Shown: positions 24,833 through 33,494, numbered from the stretch's first letter. The stretch: DNA of 64,000 nt from Pseudarthrobacter equi (GCF_900105535.1 NZ_LT629779.1:1178001-1242000), one strand, 5' to 3'. Numbers and translations: made by a program. Notes: generated by a model from the sequence alone, not told the origin.

Positions 24833-25081
24833 CTACGGGTGAGGTCCGGGAGCTTCGCCGGCACGGCGCCGGATTTCCTTGGCGGCGTAGTAGGTCTGCG
24901 TGAACCAGCCCAGGGTGAGCACGACCCAGACAGCGGTATGCCAGGTGCCAGCCCAAATTACTGCCTGCAGGAGGGAGATGAGCCCGCCGACGACGCTGGA
25001 CGTTTTGATCGTCCGCAGGGTCGGGGTGGACCGTTTCGGGAAGCGCAGCGCTGTCCGGAAGTAGTGGTGTGTGCCGGGCAT
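24833..25081 (-). CDS. Small membrane protein, tandem paralogue 2
   Basis: An 82-residue protein (86 if the upstream GTG is used) with FRTALRFPKRSTPTLRTIK, two hydrophobic segments (VVGGLISLLQAVIWAGTWH, AVWVVLTLGWFTQTYY) and a C-terminal AAKEIRRR motif. It matches the next gene upstream along its full length, so the pair arose by tandem duplication. The start with GGTGAGG ahead is preferred. Function unknown. Confidence 0.6.
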   Translation of the reverse strand: MPGTHHYFRTALRFPKRSTPTLRTIKTSSVVGGLISLLQAVIWAGTWHTAVWVVLTLGWFTQTYYAAKEIRRRAGEAPGPHP

Positions 25082-25089
25082 GAGCGGCC

Positions 25090-25332
25090 TCACCTTCCGG
25101 TCGTATCGGTGCGGCGCCGGAGTTCCTTCTCAGCCAATGACGACTGGACAAACCAGCCGAGTCCAACGAGGGCCCATACGGTTGTCTGCCAACCACCATT
25201 CCACAGCAGGGCCAGAGCCAACGCGCCAACACCCACGACGTGGTTGCTGATCCTCATCCCGCGGAGATACCCATCGGACCTCATCGGGAAGTGTACGGCG
25301 GACCGAAATCGGCGTTGCATGAAGTCGAGCAT
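25090..25332 (-). CDS. Small membrane protein, tandem paralogue 1
   Basis: An 80-residue protein with FRSAVHFPMRSDGYLRGMR, two hydrophobic segments (VVGVGALALALLWNGGWQ, TVWALVGLGWFVQSSL) and an AEKELRRR motif, the same layout as its downstream neighbour. The shared pattern is a cytoplasmic basic head, a short external loop and a basic cytoplasmic tail. It may be translated together with paralogue 2, whose possible GTG start overlaps this stop codon. No family recognised. Confidence 0.6.
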   Translation of the reverse strand: MLDFMQRRFRSAVHFPMRSDGYLRGMRISNHVVGVGALALALLWNGGWQTTVWALVGLGWFVQSSLAEKELRRRTDTTGR

Positions 25333-25389
25333 GGCGGCCTCTTCCCTGCCTTTGGAGGCCCAATTTTACTCCGACAGGGCTCCGGCTCG

Positions 25390-26004
25390 TTAGGTGGCCA
25401 TGCCCAGGTACGAGACGGGGGTACCGTCCGGGAGGTGGCGTGTGGCATTCAGGATCTGCCCTGCAATGGACCAGTAGACGTCGATGTCGGTCAGTTCCAG
25501 ATTGTCTGTGGCGTCTTCGCCGCCGAGGAACAGGGGTTGCTTGTACCCGATGCACTCTGTAAACGCGGGTGCAGCTCCTCCGGCCGCACGCCACTCGGCG
25601 AACCAATCTGGGAACAGGCACGAGTCGCGGTATTCGAAGAGGGCGTCGTCGTGGAATTTGGAGAAGGGGACAGGTACCTCCAAGGCTTCACCGGTGCCGG
25701 GCTCCAGCAGGATGACTTCCGGGTCATCCGGGGTTCCCCGGTGGAAGTCCAAGGCGAATTGGCGGCCCAGCCAATCGAATCCGAAACAGAACGTCTCCGT
25801 CTGGAATCCCGGGTACGCTTCAGCAGCTGTCTTTGAGGCAGCTTTCGATGAAACGTCGTTGTGGATCCGGTAGATGCCACCGTCGAAAGTCGTGCCGCCA
25901 AAGGTATTAAACAAGCCAGTGAGGATCCCGGGAGCGGCGGCGCTGGTGTTCTGGCGCGGCTCCTGTGATGTGGCGGTGAATCCGTTGGCGAACCGTTCGT
26001 ACAT
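25390..26004 (-). CDS. Tdi1-type (DUF1851) immunity-like protein
   Basis: A 204-residue soluble protein with a good ribosome site (GGGGAGGAA). The C-terminal third (CIGYKQPLFLGGEDATDNLE, LTDIDVYWSIAGQIL) is the T6SS immunity Tdi1 C-terminal domain signature; the N-terminal part (LFNTFGGTTFDGGIYRIHN) fits the GAD-like region that usually precedes it. Such proteins neutralise ADP-ribosyl transferase or related toxins of competitors. No cognate toxin is encoded nearby, so it is probably an orphan immunity gene. It starts a region of several immunity-like genes. Confidence 0.75.
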   Translation of the reverse strand: MYERFANGFTATSQEPRQNTSAAAPGILTGLFNTFGGTTFDGGIYRIHNDVSSKAASKTAAEAYPGFQTETFCFGFDWLGRQFALDFHRGTPDDPEVILLEPGTGEALEVPVPFSKFHDDALFEYRDSCLFPDWFAEWRAAGGAAPAFTECIGYKQPLFLGGEDATDNLELTDIDVYWSIAGQILNATRHLPDGTPVSYLGMAT

Positions 26005-26127
26005 CGATGTCGTTCCTCCCCATGGTGGTGCCTCACTCTATCCGCTGAGGCATTCGACGGGTGGCAGGCGGCCCCCTACGCATGCCTACACGTAAGGACT
26101 GTTCCTGCCACAGATAGGCTTCAATCC

Positions 26128-27057
26128 ATGAGCTTGGGGGACGCGGCGGAGCCGCTCGTACACATCAAGGATTTCCGGATGGATTTCGGGGACATCACGG
26201 TCATCCGGGACCTGTCGTTCGACGTGCGGGCGGGGGAGACGTTCGGGTTCCTGGGCTCGAACGGGTCGGGGAAGACCACGACGTTGCGGGCCTTGCTGGG
26301 CATCTACCAGCCCACGGCGGGGACGCTGCACATCGGCGGGAAGGTCTTCCAGCCCCGCGACGGTGCCCGCCTCGGGTACCTGCCTGAGGAGCGCGGACTG
26401 TACAAGAAGGAATCGGTCCTGGATGTGATGGTCTACTTCGGCCGGCTCAAGGGTCTGTCCAAGGCCGCGGCCAGGGCCTGGTCGGAGTCGTACCTGGAGC
26501 GGGTCGGGATCGGTGACAAGGCCAAGGTCCGGCTGGATAAGCTCTCCGGCGGCCAGCAGCAGAAGGTCCAGCTCGGGGTGACGATCATGAACAACCCGGA
26601 GCTGCTGATCCTGGATGAGCCGACCAAGGGATTTGACCCGGTGAACCGGCGGCTGCTGATGGACATCATCGAAGAGCACAAGCGGGCCGGGGCGACCGTC
26701 ATCATGGTCACCCACCAGATGGAAGAGGTCGAGCGGCTCTGCGACCGGGTCATCCTCCTCAAAGACGGCGTCTCCCGGGCGTACGGCACGGTCGAGGAAG
26801 TCCAGGAGGAGTTCGGCGGCACCGTCTGCCGGGTGGCCTACGACGGAGTCCTGCCGGCCTCGGGGCTGTACGACGTCGTCTCCGACAGTGACGGCCACGC
26901 CGAGCTGGCCCCGCGGCCAGGGGCGGGGGAGGCCGCGGTCCTGCGCGAGCTCGTGGAGTCCGGTGCCGGGATCCGGTCCTTCACCCCGGCCCGGATTTCC
27001 CTGGACGAGATCTTCATCAAGGTCTACGGCGAGCAGAACGAACTGACGGAGGCGTAA
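26128..27057 (+). CDS. ABC transporter ATP-binding protein (NatA-like)
   Basis: A 309-residue ATPase of the ABC-2 export class. Walker A GSNGSGKTT, the Q-loop region with LGYLPEERGLYKKESVLDVM, signature LSGGQQQK, Walker B LLILDEPT and H-loop THQM are all clear. The C-terminal 80 residues (after residue 220) form the extra domain typical of NatA-like ATPases. The stop overlaps the start of the permease gene. It likely powers export of a peptide, lipid or drug. It lies inside the immunity-gene region and might give self-protection, which is inference. High GC, unlike the secretion operon. Confidence 0.9.
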   Translation: MSLGDAAEPLVHIKDFRMDFGDITVIRDLSFDVRAGETFGFLGSNGSGKTTTLRALLGIYQPTAGTLHIGGKVFQPRDGARLGYLPEERGLYKKESVLDVMVYFGRLKGLSKAAARAWSESYLERVGIGDKAKVRLDKLSGGQQQKVQLGVTIMNNPELLILDEPTKGFDPVNRRLLMDIIEEHKRAGATVIMVTHQMEEVERLCDRVILLKDGVSRAYGTVEEVQEEFGGTVCRVAYDGVLPASGLYDVVSDSDGHAELAPRPGAGEAAVLRELVESGAGIRSFTPARISLDEIFIKVYGEQNELTEA

Positions 27058-28295
27058 TGGCACTGGCACGGCACAACCTCGGCACCGTCGTCTCGTTCGA
27101 ATTCGTCCGCACCATCAAGAAGAAGGGCTTCGCCATTGCGACCCTGGCGATCCCGGTCATCCTGATCGTGGTCTTCGCCCTGGTGTTCGCGTCCAACGCC
27201 AGCACGAAGGACAGTGCGGAGGCCCAGAAGGACGCCCGGTTCGCCTTCACGTACAGCGACGCCTCGGGCATCATCATGTCCCCCGGCGCCAAGGTCGCCG
27301 GCGGAACCTACACCGACAACCCGGCCGCCGCCATCGAGGCCGTCCGGAACGGGACCAACGAGGCGTACTTCCAATACCCGGCGGACCCGACTAAGGAGCC
27401 GGTGAAGATCTACGGGGCCGACGTGGGCATGTTCGAGAACGGCAAGTATGAGGCGGTGGCCAAGCAGCTGCTGGAGGCCTCGGCCGAATACCAGGTCGGC
27501 TCACCGAGGCTGACGGCGGCCCTGACGGAGACCGTGAAGTTCGACGCCGAAACCTTCAAGGACGGGAAGGTCGCCGCCGGCATCGGCGGGGTCATCCCGC
27601 CGCTGCTGTTCCTGGTGGTCTTCTACATTTCGATGATTCTGCTCTCCAACCAGATGCTGAACTCCACCCTGGAGGAGAAGGAAAACCGGGTCACCGAGAT
27701 GATCCTGACGACCCTGAACCCCACCACCCTGATCACGGGGAAGATCATTTCCCTGTTCGCCGTCGGGCTCGTCCAGATCCTGGTGTTCCTCGCCCCAGTC
27801 GGGCTCGCGTACCTGTTCTTCCGCGACTCCCTGGCCCTGCCGGACATGGACCTGTCCGCCCTGGTCTTCGAACCGGGCCCGATGATCACCGGGGCGCTGC
27901 TCCTGCTCGGCGGGTTCACCGTGTTCACCGGCGTCCTCGTCGCCATCGGGGCGGTCATGCCCACCGCCAAGGAAGCAGGCACCATCTTCGGCCCGCTGAT
28001 GGCAATGATGTTCATCCCCTTCTACACATTCAGCCTGGTCATCTCCAACCCCGAAGCCCTCATCGTGCAGATCTTCACCTACTTCCCGCTGACCGCCCCG
28101 GTCACCGCCCTGCTCCGCAACGGCTTCGGCACCCTGAGCCCGCTTGAGGCCGGGATCGTCATCGCCGAACTCTTCATCGTCGGCATCCTCATCCTGCGCC
28201 TGGCCGTCCACCTGTTCCGCTACGGGTCCATCGGCTACGGCAAGAAGCTCTCCATCGCCGGGACCTTCCGCCGCAACGAAATCGCCGCCAAATGA
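27057..28295 (+). CDS. ABC-2 type permease (NatB-like)
   Basis: A 412-residue membrane protein with the ABC-2_membrane_3 layout: N-terminal span (FAIATLAIPVILIVVFALVF), an external domain of about 140 residues, then five spans, the first (LLFLVVFYISMILLSNQML) followed by the conserved EEKENRVTEMILTTLNPTTL loop. The C-terminal span is followed by a basic tail. The gene overlaps the ATPase gene by one base and the next gene by four, so all three are one transcript. Substrate unknown. Confidence 0.88.
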   Translation: MALARHNLGTVVSFEFVRTIKKKGFAIATLAIPVILIVVFALVFASNASTKDSAEAQKDARFAFTYSDASGIIMSPGAKVAGGTYTDNPAAAIEAVRNGTNEAYFQYPADPTKEPVKIYGADVGMFENGKYEAVAKQLLEASAEYQVGSPRLTAALTETVKFDAETFKDGKVAAGIGGVIPPLLFLVVFYISMILLSNQMLNSTLEEKENRVTEMILTTLNPTTLITGKIISLFAVGLVQILVFLAPVGLAYLFFRDSLALPDMDLSALVFEPGPMITGALLLLGGFTVFTGVLVAIGAVMPTAKEAGTIFGPLMAMMFIPFYTFSLVISNPEALIVQIFTYFPLTAPVTALLRNGFGTLSPLEAGIVIAELFIVGILILRLAVHLFRYGSIGYGKKLSIAGTFRRNEIAAK

Positions 28296-28723
28296 GCGAC
28301 CCGGCAGCGATCATCGACTCGTTCGTCCGGCTGACGTCCCGGTGCCTGGATGCCCTGCTCACGGTGTACGGAGGAAACGAAAGGCCGACGGTGTGGACCG
28401 GCCTGTGGCTCGTGCCACGGGATGGAAGTGACCCGGTCAGGTCCGGCGTCCTTGAGGGGGTGGGTTCCTTCCATCTGCACGGCATCGGGTGCCGTTTCGA
28501 ACTGGACACCGGCGAAGACGTGGACGTCGACTGGGACTGGGACGGGCGGGCCGTGTTTAATTCGTGGCGGCTCCTGATGTACGCCCACTCGACGGGGGAC
28601 GAGACCGTCACCGAGCAGGGGCTGAGGGCTGCAGCGCACCAGGCACCGTCAGTGGTCACCTTGGAAGAGGACAAGTTCACCTTCTCGCACCGCCGGTACG
28701 ACGTCACGAGGCCGGAATCATGA
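28292..28723 (+). CDS. DUF6896-like protein, possible immunity protein
   Basis: A 143-residue soluble protein translationally coupled to the permease (ATGA) and to the following lipoprotein. The centre has the pattern FHLHGIGCRFELDTGEDVDV followed by WDWDGRAVFNSWRLLMYA, which resembles the DUF6896 family found beside polymorphic-toxin genes. No catalytic motif. Assignment is from memory of the pattern and needs a profile search to confirm. It may protect against an intracellular toxin. Confidence 0.5.
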   Translation: MSDPAAIIDSFVRLTSRCLDALLTVYGGNERPTVWTGLWLVPRDGSDPVRSGVLEGVGSFHLHGIGCRFELDTGEDVDVDWDWDGRAVFNSWRLLMYAHSTGDETVTEQGLRAAAHQAPSVVTLEEDKFTFSHRRYDVTRPES

Positions 28724-29211
28724 GGCTGAACATCAGCCGGCGGCGGGCGGTCACGACGCTGGGCCTTGTCGTGTGCGGCATGCTGCTGACCGGCTGTTCA
28801 TTGTTCGAGGTGCCCATACCCGCTAACGACGTGCAGGCCGCTCAAGTCGAAGGAAACTGGCACACCGACCACGGACAGGGGAAACGGACCCAGCTCGAAC
28901 TGCGGCCCGACGGTACGGCGGACTGGACCGGAGTCCCAGACGGCGTCTTCGACGGTTTCGCGTCCACGCTGAGTCTGGACTGGAACAGCCGAACGGATTA
29001 CCACGGCACGTGGGCCCTTGAGCAAGACCAAGGCCCCGCCGGCGACGACTATCGGATTGTCCACTTCCGCATAGACATAGAGAACAGGCCCTGGGGGTAT
29101 TGGCTCTATGTCATGGGACCTACAGATGGCAGAAGCCTGTATCAGTGGCTGGGCGACCCGGACAGCGCGGACCGGCTGACTTTCCGCCGCGACAGCAACG
29201 ACTCCGCGTGA
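28720..29211 (+). CDS. Lipoprotein coupled to the ABC-2 operon
   Basis: A 163-residue lipoprotein: SRRR followed by a hydrophobic run (AVTTLGLVVCGML) and lipobox LTGC near residue 26. The mature part is strand-rich (VEGNWHTDHGQGKRTQLELR, GTWALEQDQG, YRIVHFRID) and resembles small beta-barrel or META-like lipoproteins, without a certain family. ATG overlaps the previous stop, so it is the fourth gene of the ABC-2 transcript. It probably sits on the outer face of the membrane. Confidence 0.65.
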   Translation: MRLNISRRRAVTTLGLVVCGMLLTGCSLFEVPIPANDVQAAQVEGNWHTDHGQGKRTQLELRPDGTADWTGVPDGVFDGFASTLSLDWNSRTDYHGTWALEQDQGPAGDDYRIVHFRIDIENRPWGYWLYVMGPTDGRSLYQWLGDPDSADRLTFRRDSNDSA

Positions 29212-29505
29212 GCCCACTACGGCCAGTCCGGGACCAACGGAACCAGATGGCAGCACTTCTTCGCCGTCATCACAGGTCATCGACGGCCTCAAAGCCCTGG
29301 GCGCCGGGGACCCCGACGTCGGCCATTGGCCGGGTGCGAGGAGAACATCCGCCGCCAGGAAGCCACCGTCCGCGGCCAGCAGGAACTCGCCGCATCATCA
29401 CTGGACGCCCAGTTCGCCTCCCTCGAAGGCCTCGGCAAGGAGACCGAAGTGGAGGCACGACTGGCTGCCCTCAAGTCCATGGACCGGAAGGCCATCGACT
29501 ATTGA
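29212..29505 (+). pseudogene. Fragment resembling the end of a PspA/IM30 protein
   Basis: In frame after the lipoprotein stop, codons from about 29338 read EENIRRQEATVRGQQELAA and then DAQFASLEGLGKETEVEARL, ending in KSMDRKAIDY and a stop. This charged helical pattern resembles the C-terminal part of actinobacterial PspA/IM30 proteins. No start codon or upstream part remains. It looks like a leftover from recombination. Assignment is tentative. Confidence 0.4.
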
Positions 29506-29563
29506 GACGGCCGCCCGCCAAAGCCCCTGTACTCAAATTGTCCGGGGCTTCTACAAGGCCAAG

Positions 29564-30643
29564 CTATCCGGTGCCTACTTCTTGCAACGGTTGGTCGTCG
29601 AGTGCTTTCAGGACATCGCCGGCGCGGGTGAGGAGAATGGCCATGTCTCTAAACTCTTTGAGCCACTTGCCATAGGCCTCGTCATCGGACATTGCAGTGG
29701 GTCTGCCCACGGCGCGCAGGAAGTCGCTCCTGACAACTGGTGAAACTTCCGCTAGATACTGGTCCGACAGGTAGTCCTCCATCTCCTTCAGGACCACGTG
29801 GATTTCAGGAGGAAACGGCGTATGCAGTGTGGTTCCTTGGCGCTCCGCGGCCCGTCTCCGCAGCTCGTCCAGAGCGCTCGGGGGCCTGTCGGCGGACGTA
29901 GCCCGTATGTCCTGAACTCTCTGCCGGTAACTGCGTATGTTCGCCATCAGTGCATCGCTGGGGGGTCCGACCTGCCCTGAAATCGGCAGGCGGATCCGCT
30001 GCGTTGACTCAATGGCAGTCCGCACCAGTGCAAGCGAGATGCTGCCCATAGATTCATAGGCGTTCAAGTACCTGAGCCCATCCCATTCCTCGGCGGCGAG
30101 GTCCATCCGTGTGATCTTGGCCGCTTGCTCCTGGTTTTCGTCTCGCCAATTTGGGGCGATGCGAAGGTCAGTCCGCAGCCGAACCCGGTATAGGTAAAAG
30201 ACCGATCCTCGGTCGCCTTGTTCATTTATCCGGCGCAGCATCGACTCGATCGCTGCTTCGTATGTGCCGACGTGCAGGGCCTGGTTCTCGTAGATCCGGC
30301 GGTGCCTTTCGATTTCTTCCTCGGGCCACTGAGCCGTTCGGCGAAGGTGCCGGAGTTCTTTCTCTGGCAGCTCCCATAAAGCCTGGGGCCACTCCGGATC
30401 TGTTGTTGTGTGGTACCAGAAGAGTTGCGGAATTTTGGATGCGTCGAGAGCCTCATCTTCGGGGTCTCTGACATCGATAACCCTAGGACCGAAGTTGAAA
30501 TCGTGACCGCAGCTCGAGCAGGTCGTTACTCCGGTCCCAGAGAGCGAGTGATAGCTCTCGGCGGACAGCAGGTTACTGGCCGGGCAATTTTCACACCGCA
30601 TCCGATAGTCGTAGGAAAAATTGATCTCTCGTTCGCTGAGCAC
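29564..30643 (-). CDS. Protein with zinc-ribbon N-terminus, unknown function
   Basis: A 359-residue soluble protein. The N-terminal 55 residues carry two Cys-x-x-Cys knuckles (MRCENCPASN and TTCSSCGHDF), a likely zinc ribbon. The rest is helical and charged (LRHLRRTAQWPEEEIERHR, then AAIESMLRRINEQGDRGSVF, a basic region, and a C-terminal helical part with WLKEFRDMAILLTRAGDVL). No catalytic motif. The stop is followed by about 50 bases, then the PspA-like remnant on the other strand. Not recognised as a known defence protein, but its size and setting in a defence/immunity region make it a candidate. Confidence 0.6.
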   Translation of the reverse strand: MLSEREINFSYDYRMRCENCPASNLLSAESYHSLSGTGVTTCSSCGHDFNFGPRVIDVRDPEDEALDASKIPQLFWYHTTTDPEWPQALWELPEKELRHLRRTAQWPEEEIERHRRIYENQALHVGTYEAAIESMLRRINEQGDRGSVFYLYRVRLRTDLRIAPNWRDENQEQAAKITRMDLAAEEWDGLRYLNAYESMGSISLALVRTAIESTQRIRLPISGQVGPPSDALMANIRSYRQRVQDIRATSADRPPSALDELRRRAAERQGTTLHTPFPPEIHVVLKEMEDYLSDQYLAEVSPVVRSDFLRAVGRPTAMSDDEAYGKWLKEFRDMAILLTRAGDVLKALDDQPLQEVGTG

Positions 30644-30773
30644 AAGCCATTATTGCAACCTGCAGAAGCCCATCGAGGAGACACGCAAGCCACGTCCGTC
30701 ATCTTGTCGGGGCCCGGGTCCACCATGGGGGGGTATTACGGCTCCAACGGTGGAGGCGGCCATCCATGAACTG

Positions 30774-31019
30774 ATGGATCTCGCCTGGAATGTTGTCTTC
30801 GACGTGCTTGATGAGCGAGGGCTGCTCGGTGACGGGTTGTTCGTCGAGGAGTTCACCGGTATTCACTCTTGGCTGGACGGGCCCACCCGGTACACCGTCG
30901 TCCACTCCCGGACGGTCGCTGTCCTGTTCGTGGACACCCGGCCGGTGGACGCCATCCCCTTTCGCCATGACCTGCTCGGCGCCGACGACCCGGCCAGCTT
31001 CTTTTCCCTGCCGGGGTAG
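30774..31019 (+). CDS. Small soluble protein, possible immunity protein (81 aa)
   Basis: An 81-residue acidic protein (VVFDVLDERGLLGDGLFVEE, GPTRYTVVHSRTVAVLFVD, LGADDPASFFSLPG) with an alpha-beta pattern seen in small immunity proteins. The ribosome site is weak and the frame is open upstream, so the start is uncertain. No family recognised. It lies convergent with a nuclease gene. Confidence 0.45.
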   Translation: MDLAWNVVFDVLDERGLLGDGLFVEEFTGIHSWLDGPTRYTVVHSRTVAVLFVDTRPVDAIPFRHDLLGADDPASFFSLPG

Positions 31020-31052
31020 TAGCAGGGCGGACCAGGCAGCTGGAACCTGCTG

Positions 31053-31952
31053 TTACTCGGCGAGGTCGAAGTCCAGGTCCAGGTCTTCGAGGGAGTGGAG
31101 TTCCCGCCACGTTTCGGTCACCCGGGCGCTTGGCAGGGCCGCCGCGATCGGCATCCTGTCAACGGCCACCAGCTGGTCCAGGCCGAGCCCGGTGAGGGCT
31201 GCGACGTCACGGATGGGTACTTGGAAGGTACGGAACGGGCCCAGCGGGGGAGCGTCATCGGTGACTCCTGGGCGGGGGATGTCCGGCAGGTCATCGAGCT
31301 GGGGTGTCTGGTCCACGACGTAGCCGGTGGCCGCCAGTTCGCCGTGGTGGAGGAACGCGGCGACTTTGAAGAAGCGCAGCGGGATGTCCACTCCCCGGTA
31401 GGCCGGATCGTGTTCGCTGAATACCGGCCCGGTGAACACGACGATCCGCCTGCTGTTGTCCGCTGCGTTCTCCTGCAGGTAGGACTCCAGCCCCAGCCAG
31501 AGTTCCATGCCCTGGTTGAACTTGGCCGCCTGCGGGGCGGCGTTCGTGTAGTAGAAGGTGTCCTCGTTCGCCTGGGCGGCCTCAGCCAGGGTGTCGCCCC
31601 ACACCGCGGAGGCGCGGCGGACCAGGTGGCCGCGGTCCAGGTCGTTCCGGGCGTACACCCGTTCGCCGGTCTGCTGGTCCCCGGGCAGGCGCGGGTCCAG
31701 CCTCCACTGGATGCCGGACCGGTCCAGATCCATCAGCTTTTGCCCGTCCATAGCCAGAGCAGTCACCGCGGCCAGTCGCTTGTCCGGGCGCATCAGCACC
31801 GAGAAATGCGTGTACGGGAGCAGGACGGTCTCCACGCCTGGCAGCGCAGGGATTGGGACCGGAACGCCGAGGAAACCAGCGTCGTACCCGGCACGGCCAG
31901 CCAGGTCCCGGGCGGTGCCGACCTGTGCCTCGTGCGTCATGAGTTCGTCCAT
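31053..31952 (-). CDS. DNA/RNA non-specific endonuclease (NUC family)
   Basis: A 299-residue protein with the NUC-family (Serratia nuclease-like) core: the DRGH motif in ARNDLDRGHLVRRASAVWGD, the Asn of YYTNAAPQ and Asn/Glu of FNQGMELWLGLE, which bind the Mg-water cluster. There is no signal peptide, although the family is mostly extracellular or toxic. In this setting (immunity-like genes all around, an Imm33-like gene just upstream on the same strand) it may be a toxin module or a defensive nuclease. The C-terminal 60 residues after the core are acidic and family-atypical. Confidence 0.85.
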   Translation of the reverse strand: MDELMTHEAQVGTARDLAGRAGYDAGFLGVPVPIPALPGVETVLLPYTHFSVLMRPDKRLAAVTALAMDGQKLMDLDRSGIQWRLDPRLPGDQQTGERVYARNDLDRGHLVRRASAVWGDTLAEAAQANEDTFYYTNAAPQAAKFNQGMELWLGLESYLQENAADNSRRIVVFTGPVFSEHDPAYRGVDIPLRFFKVAAFLHHGELAATGYVVDQTPQLDDLPDIPRPGVTDDAPPLGPFRTFQVPIRDVAALTGLGLDQLVAVDRMPIAAALPSARVTETWRELHSLEDLDLDFDLAE

Positions 31953-32004
31953 GCCCGGACCCTACCAGCCGCACATGACGGTGGGCTGCACGGTCGGTCC
32001 ACCC

Positions 32005-32304
32005 TCATTCTGCTACGTCCAGCAATGCCGGGTCGTCCCAGACGTCCACGTACCCGGGCGCGAGCAGAAACCGTGAACCGGGCGGCATCTGCAGGAAGCC
32101 TTCAACTTGGGGGCAGCGCTCGACCAGGTGGGCTGCATGCCAGGGCTGGAAGAAGTCCGCGTCGGGCGACAATTCGCCGGTCCACACATACCAGCCGGAG
32201 GTGTTCGCCTCGGGCGGGTGCCGGAGCCCATGCAGCGGCCAGTCCAGTTCGCCGCTTATGACAGAGCGGGAAGCGCCCAGTACCTCCATCAGTTCATCCC
32301 CCAT
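32005..32304 (-). CDS. Imm33-like (DUF2185) immunity protein
   Basis: A 99-residue acidic protein with SGWYVWTGELSPDADFFQP, HLVERCPQVEGFLQMPPGSR and APGYVDVWDD, a pattern I associate with Imm33 domain proteins. It is encoded 52 bases upstream of the NUC nuclease on the same strand and could be its inhibitor, although immunity genes usually follow their toxins. Family assignment rests on motif memory. Confidence 0.55.
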   Translation of the reverse strand: MGDELMEVLGASRSVISGELDWPLHGLRHPPEANTSGWYVWTGELSPDADFFQPWHAAHLVERCPQVEGFLQMPPGSRFLLAPGYVDVWDDPALLDVAE

Positions 32305-32374
32305 GCCTGCAATTGTGCCCTAACCGTGTTCCGCAGCCGGGCTGTTCTGTCGCGCGCCGGGCTAGGGTGAGGCT

Positions 32375-32773
32375 ATGCGACGGTCGGCGGGTTATGCACT
32401 CTCATCGGCGCTGGTGGCCGGTTCCCTGTTGGCGGGTTGCGGGAATGTTTCCTGCGACGCGATGATGCGTTACAGCACCCTGGAGTTGGACTTCACCATG
32501 TTTCCTCGAACCGCGGGTCTCGAATATGAGGTGACATGCCTGGACCGGGCCGACCAGGATGCCTGCACCCAGTACCAGGCAGGACACCGCTACAGTGCCG
32601 CGATGCACACGTCCGTGGCCATGCAGGTCGGCGTCCGTGCCGTGCGGCTGACGGTCTACGACACTGCGTCCCAGGCGGTCGTGGCCGACAAAACACTGGA
32701 CCCTATCCCCTGGGATCCCCCGGTTAAGGATGGGCCGTGCGGCTCGCCCTCGAAAGCCGTATGGAAGTTCTAA
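32375..32773 (+). CDS. Lipoprotein, unknown function (132 aa)
   Basis: Basic start, hydrophobic run (YALSSALVAGSL) and lipobox LAGC near residue 22. The mature domain has cysteines in NVSCDAMM, VTCLDRAD, DACTQYQ and GPCGSP, suggesting two disulfides, and strand-rich stretches (YEVTCLD, RAVRLTVYD). It is followed closely by a DUF4259 gene. No family recognised. Confidence 0.65.
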   Translation: MRRSAGYALSSALVAGSLLAGCGNVSCDAMMRYSTLELDFTMFPRTAGLEYEVTCLDRADQDACTQYQAGHRYSAAMHTSVAMQVGVRAVRLTVYDTASQAVVADKTLDPIPWDPPVKDGPCGSPSKAVWKF

Positions 32774-32830
32774 GCGGGCACGGTGTTCTCTGCCATAGTG
32801 GTGTCACCGGAAACCGAGAAGGGGCGATTG

Positions 32831-33229
32831 ATGGGTGCATGGGGCTTCTTGCCGTTTGAGAACGACGACGCGCTGGACTGGATGGACGAGCTCGATGGCG
32901 GGGACACGGATTTCGTTCGCAGGGCAGTCACGGCGGTAGGGGATGGCTATGTGGAAGCCCCGGAAGGCAGTGTCGCTGTGGCGGCCGCCGAGGTCATCGC
33001 CGCCAGCCAGGGGACACCGGCGGGAAACCTTCCGGAGAACGTCGCCGACTGGGTGACCGCGCACGGGCGGGGGATCACCGCCGAGGATGTGGAGCTCGCC
33101 CTGGAAGCCGTCCAACGGGTCGCGGGGGAGGAGTCCGAACTGGCTGAACTCTGGGACGACGCCGACGAACCCGAATGGCGCGAGTCCGTCGACGACCTGT
33201 CCGAGCGACTGCGCGCTGCCCTGCGGTAG
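32831..33229 (+). CDS. DUF4259 family protein
   Basis: A 132-residue acidic protein with the family opening MGAWGFLPFENDDALDWMDEL and the helical centre (AVAAAEVIAASQGTPAG, then LPENVADWV), closing with WRESVDDLSERL. DUF4259 proteins are common single-domain proteins, often encoded among toxin immunity genes; the molecular function is unknown. The ATG chosen gives the family N-terminus. Confidence 0.8.
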   Translation: MGAWGFLPFENDDALDWMDELDGGDTDFVRRAVTAVGDGYVEAPEGSVAVAAAEVIAASQGTPAGNLPENVADWVTAHGRGITAEDVELALEAVQRVAGEESELAELWDDADEPEWRESVDDLSERLRAALR

Positions 33230-33254
33230 TTGTGGGGCGCGGCGTCGAGGCTTG

Positions 33255-33494
33255 TCAGTCTGCTGACCGTAGGAGTGTTTCGAAGTGGCTCAGCGAGACA
33301 ACGCTCTGGCGGTCCACGTCGAGCTCGTCTTCCACGATGGCCGTGCCTGCATCGACGTCCAGCAGCACATTGAAGGTGTTGTACGTCAGGTACTGCCGTC
33401 CGGCCTGCCGCTGCTCAATGATTGTCAGCAGCTGCGCGCGAATGTAGTCATTCGCCTCGCCGGCAAGAAACTCATCGATCGGCGTCTGCGACAT
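33255..33494 (-). CDS. Small hypothetical protein (79 aa)
   Basis: A 79-residue protein beginning MSQTPIDEFLAGEANDYIRA with a helix, then strands (YLTYNTFNVLLDVDAG, TAIVEDELD) and a short closing helix (SLSHFETLLRSA). It resembles small immunity or antitoxin-like alpha-beta proteins. A start thirteen codons upstream is possible but less likely. Convergent with the DUF4259 gene. Confidence 0.55.
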   Translation of the reverse strand: MSQTPIDEFLAGEANDYIRAQLLTIIEQRQAGRQYLTYNTFNVLLDVDAGTAIVEDELDVDRQSVVSLSHFETLLRSAD

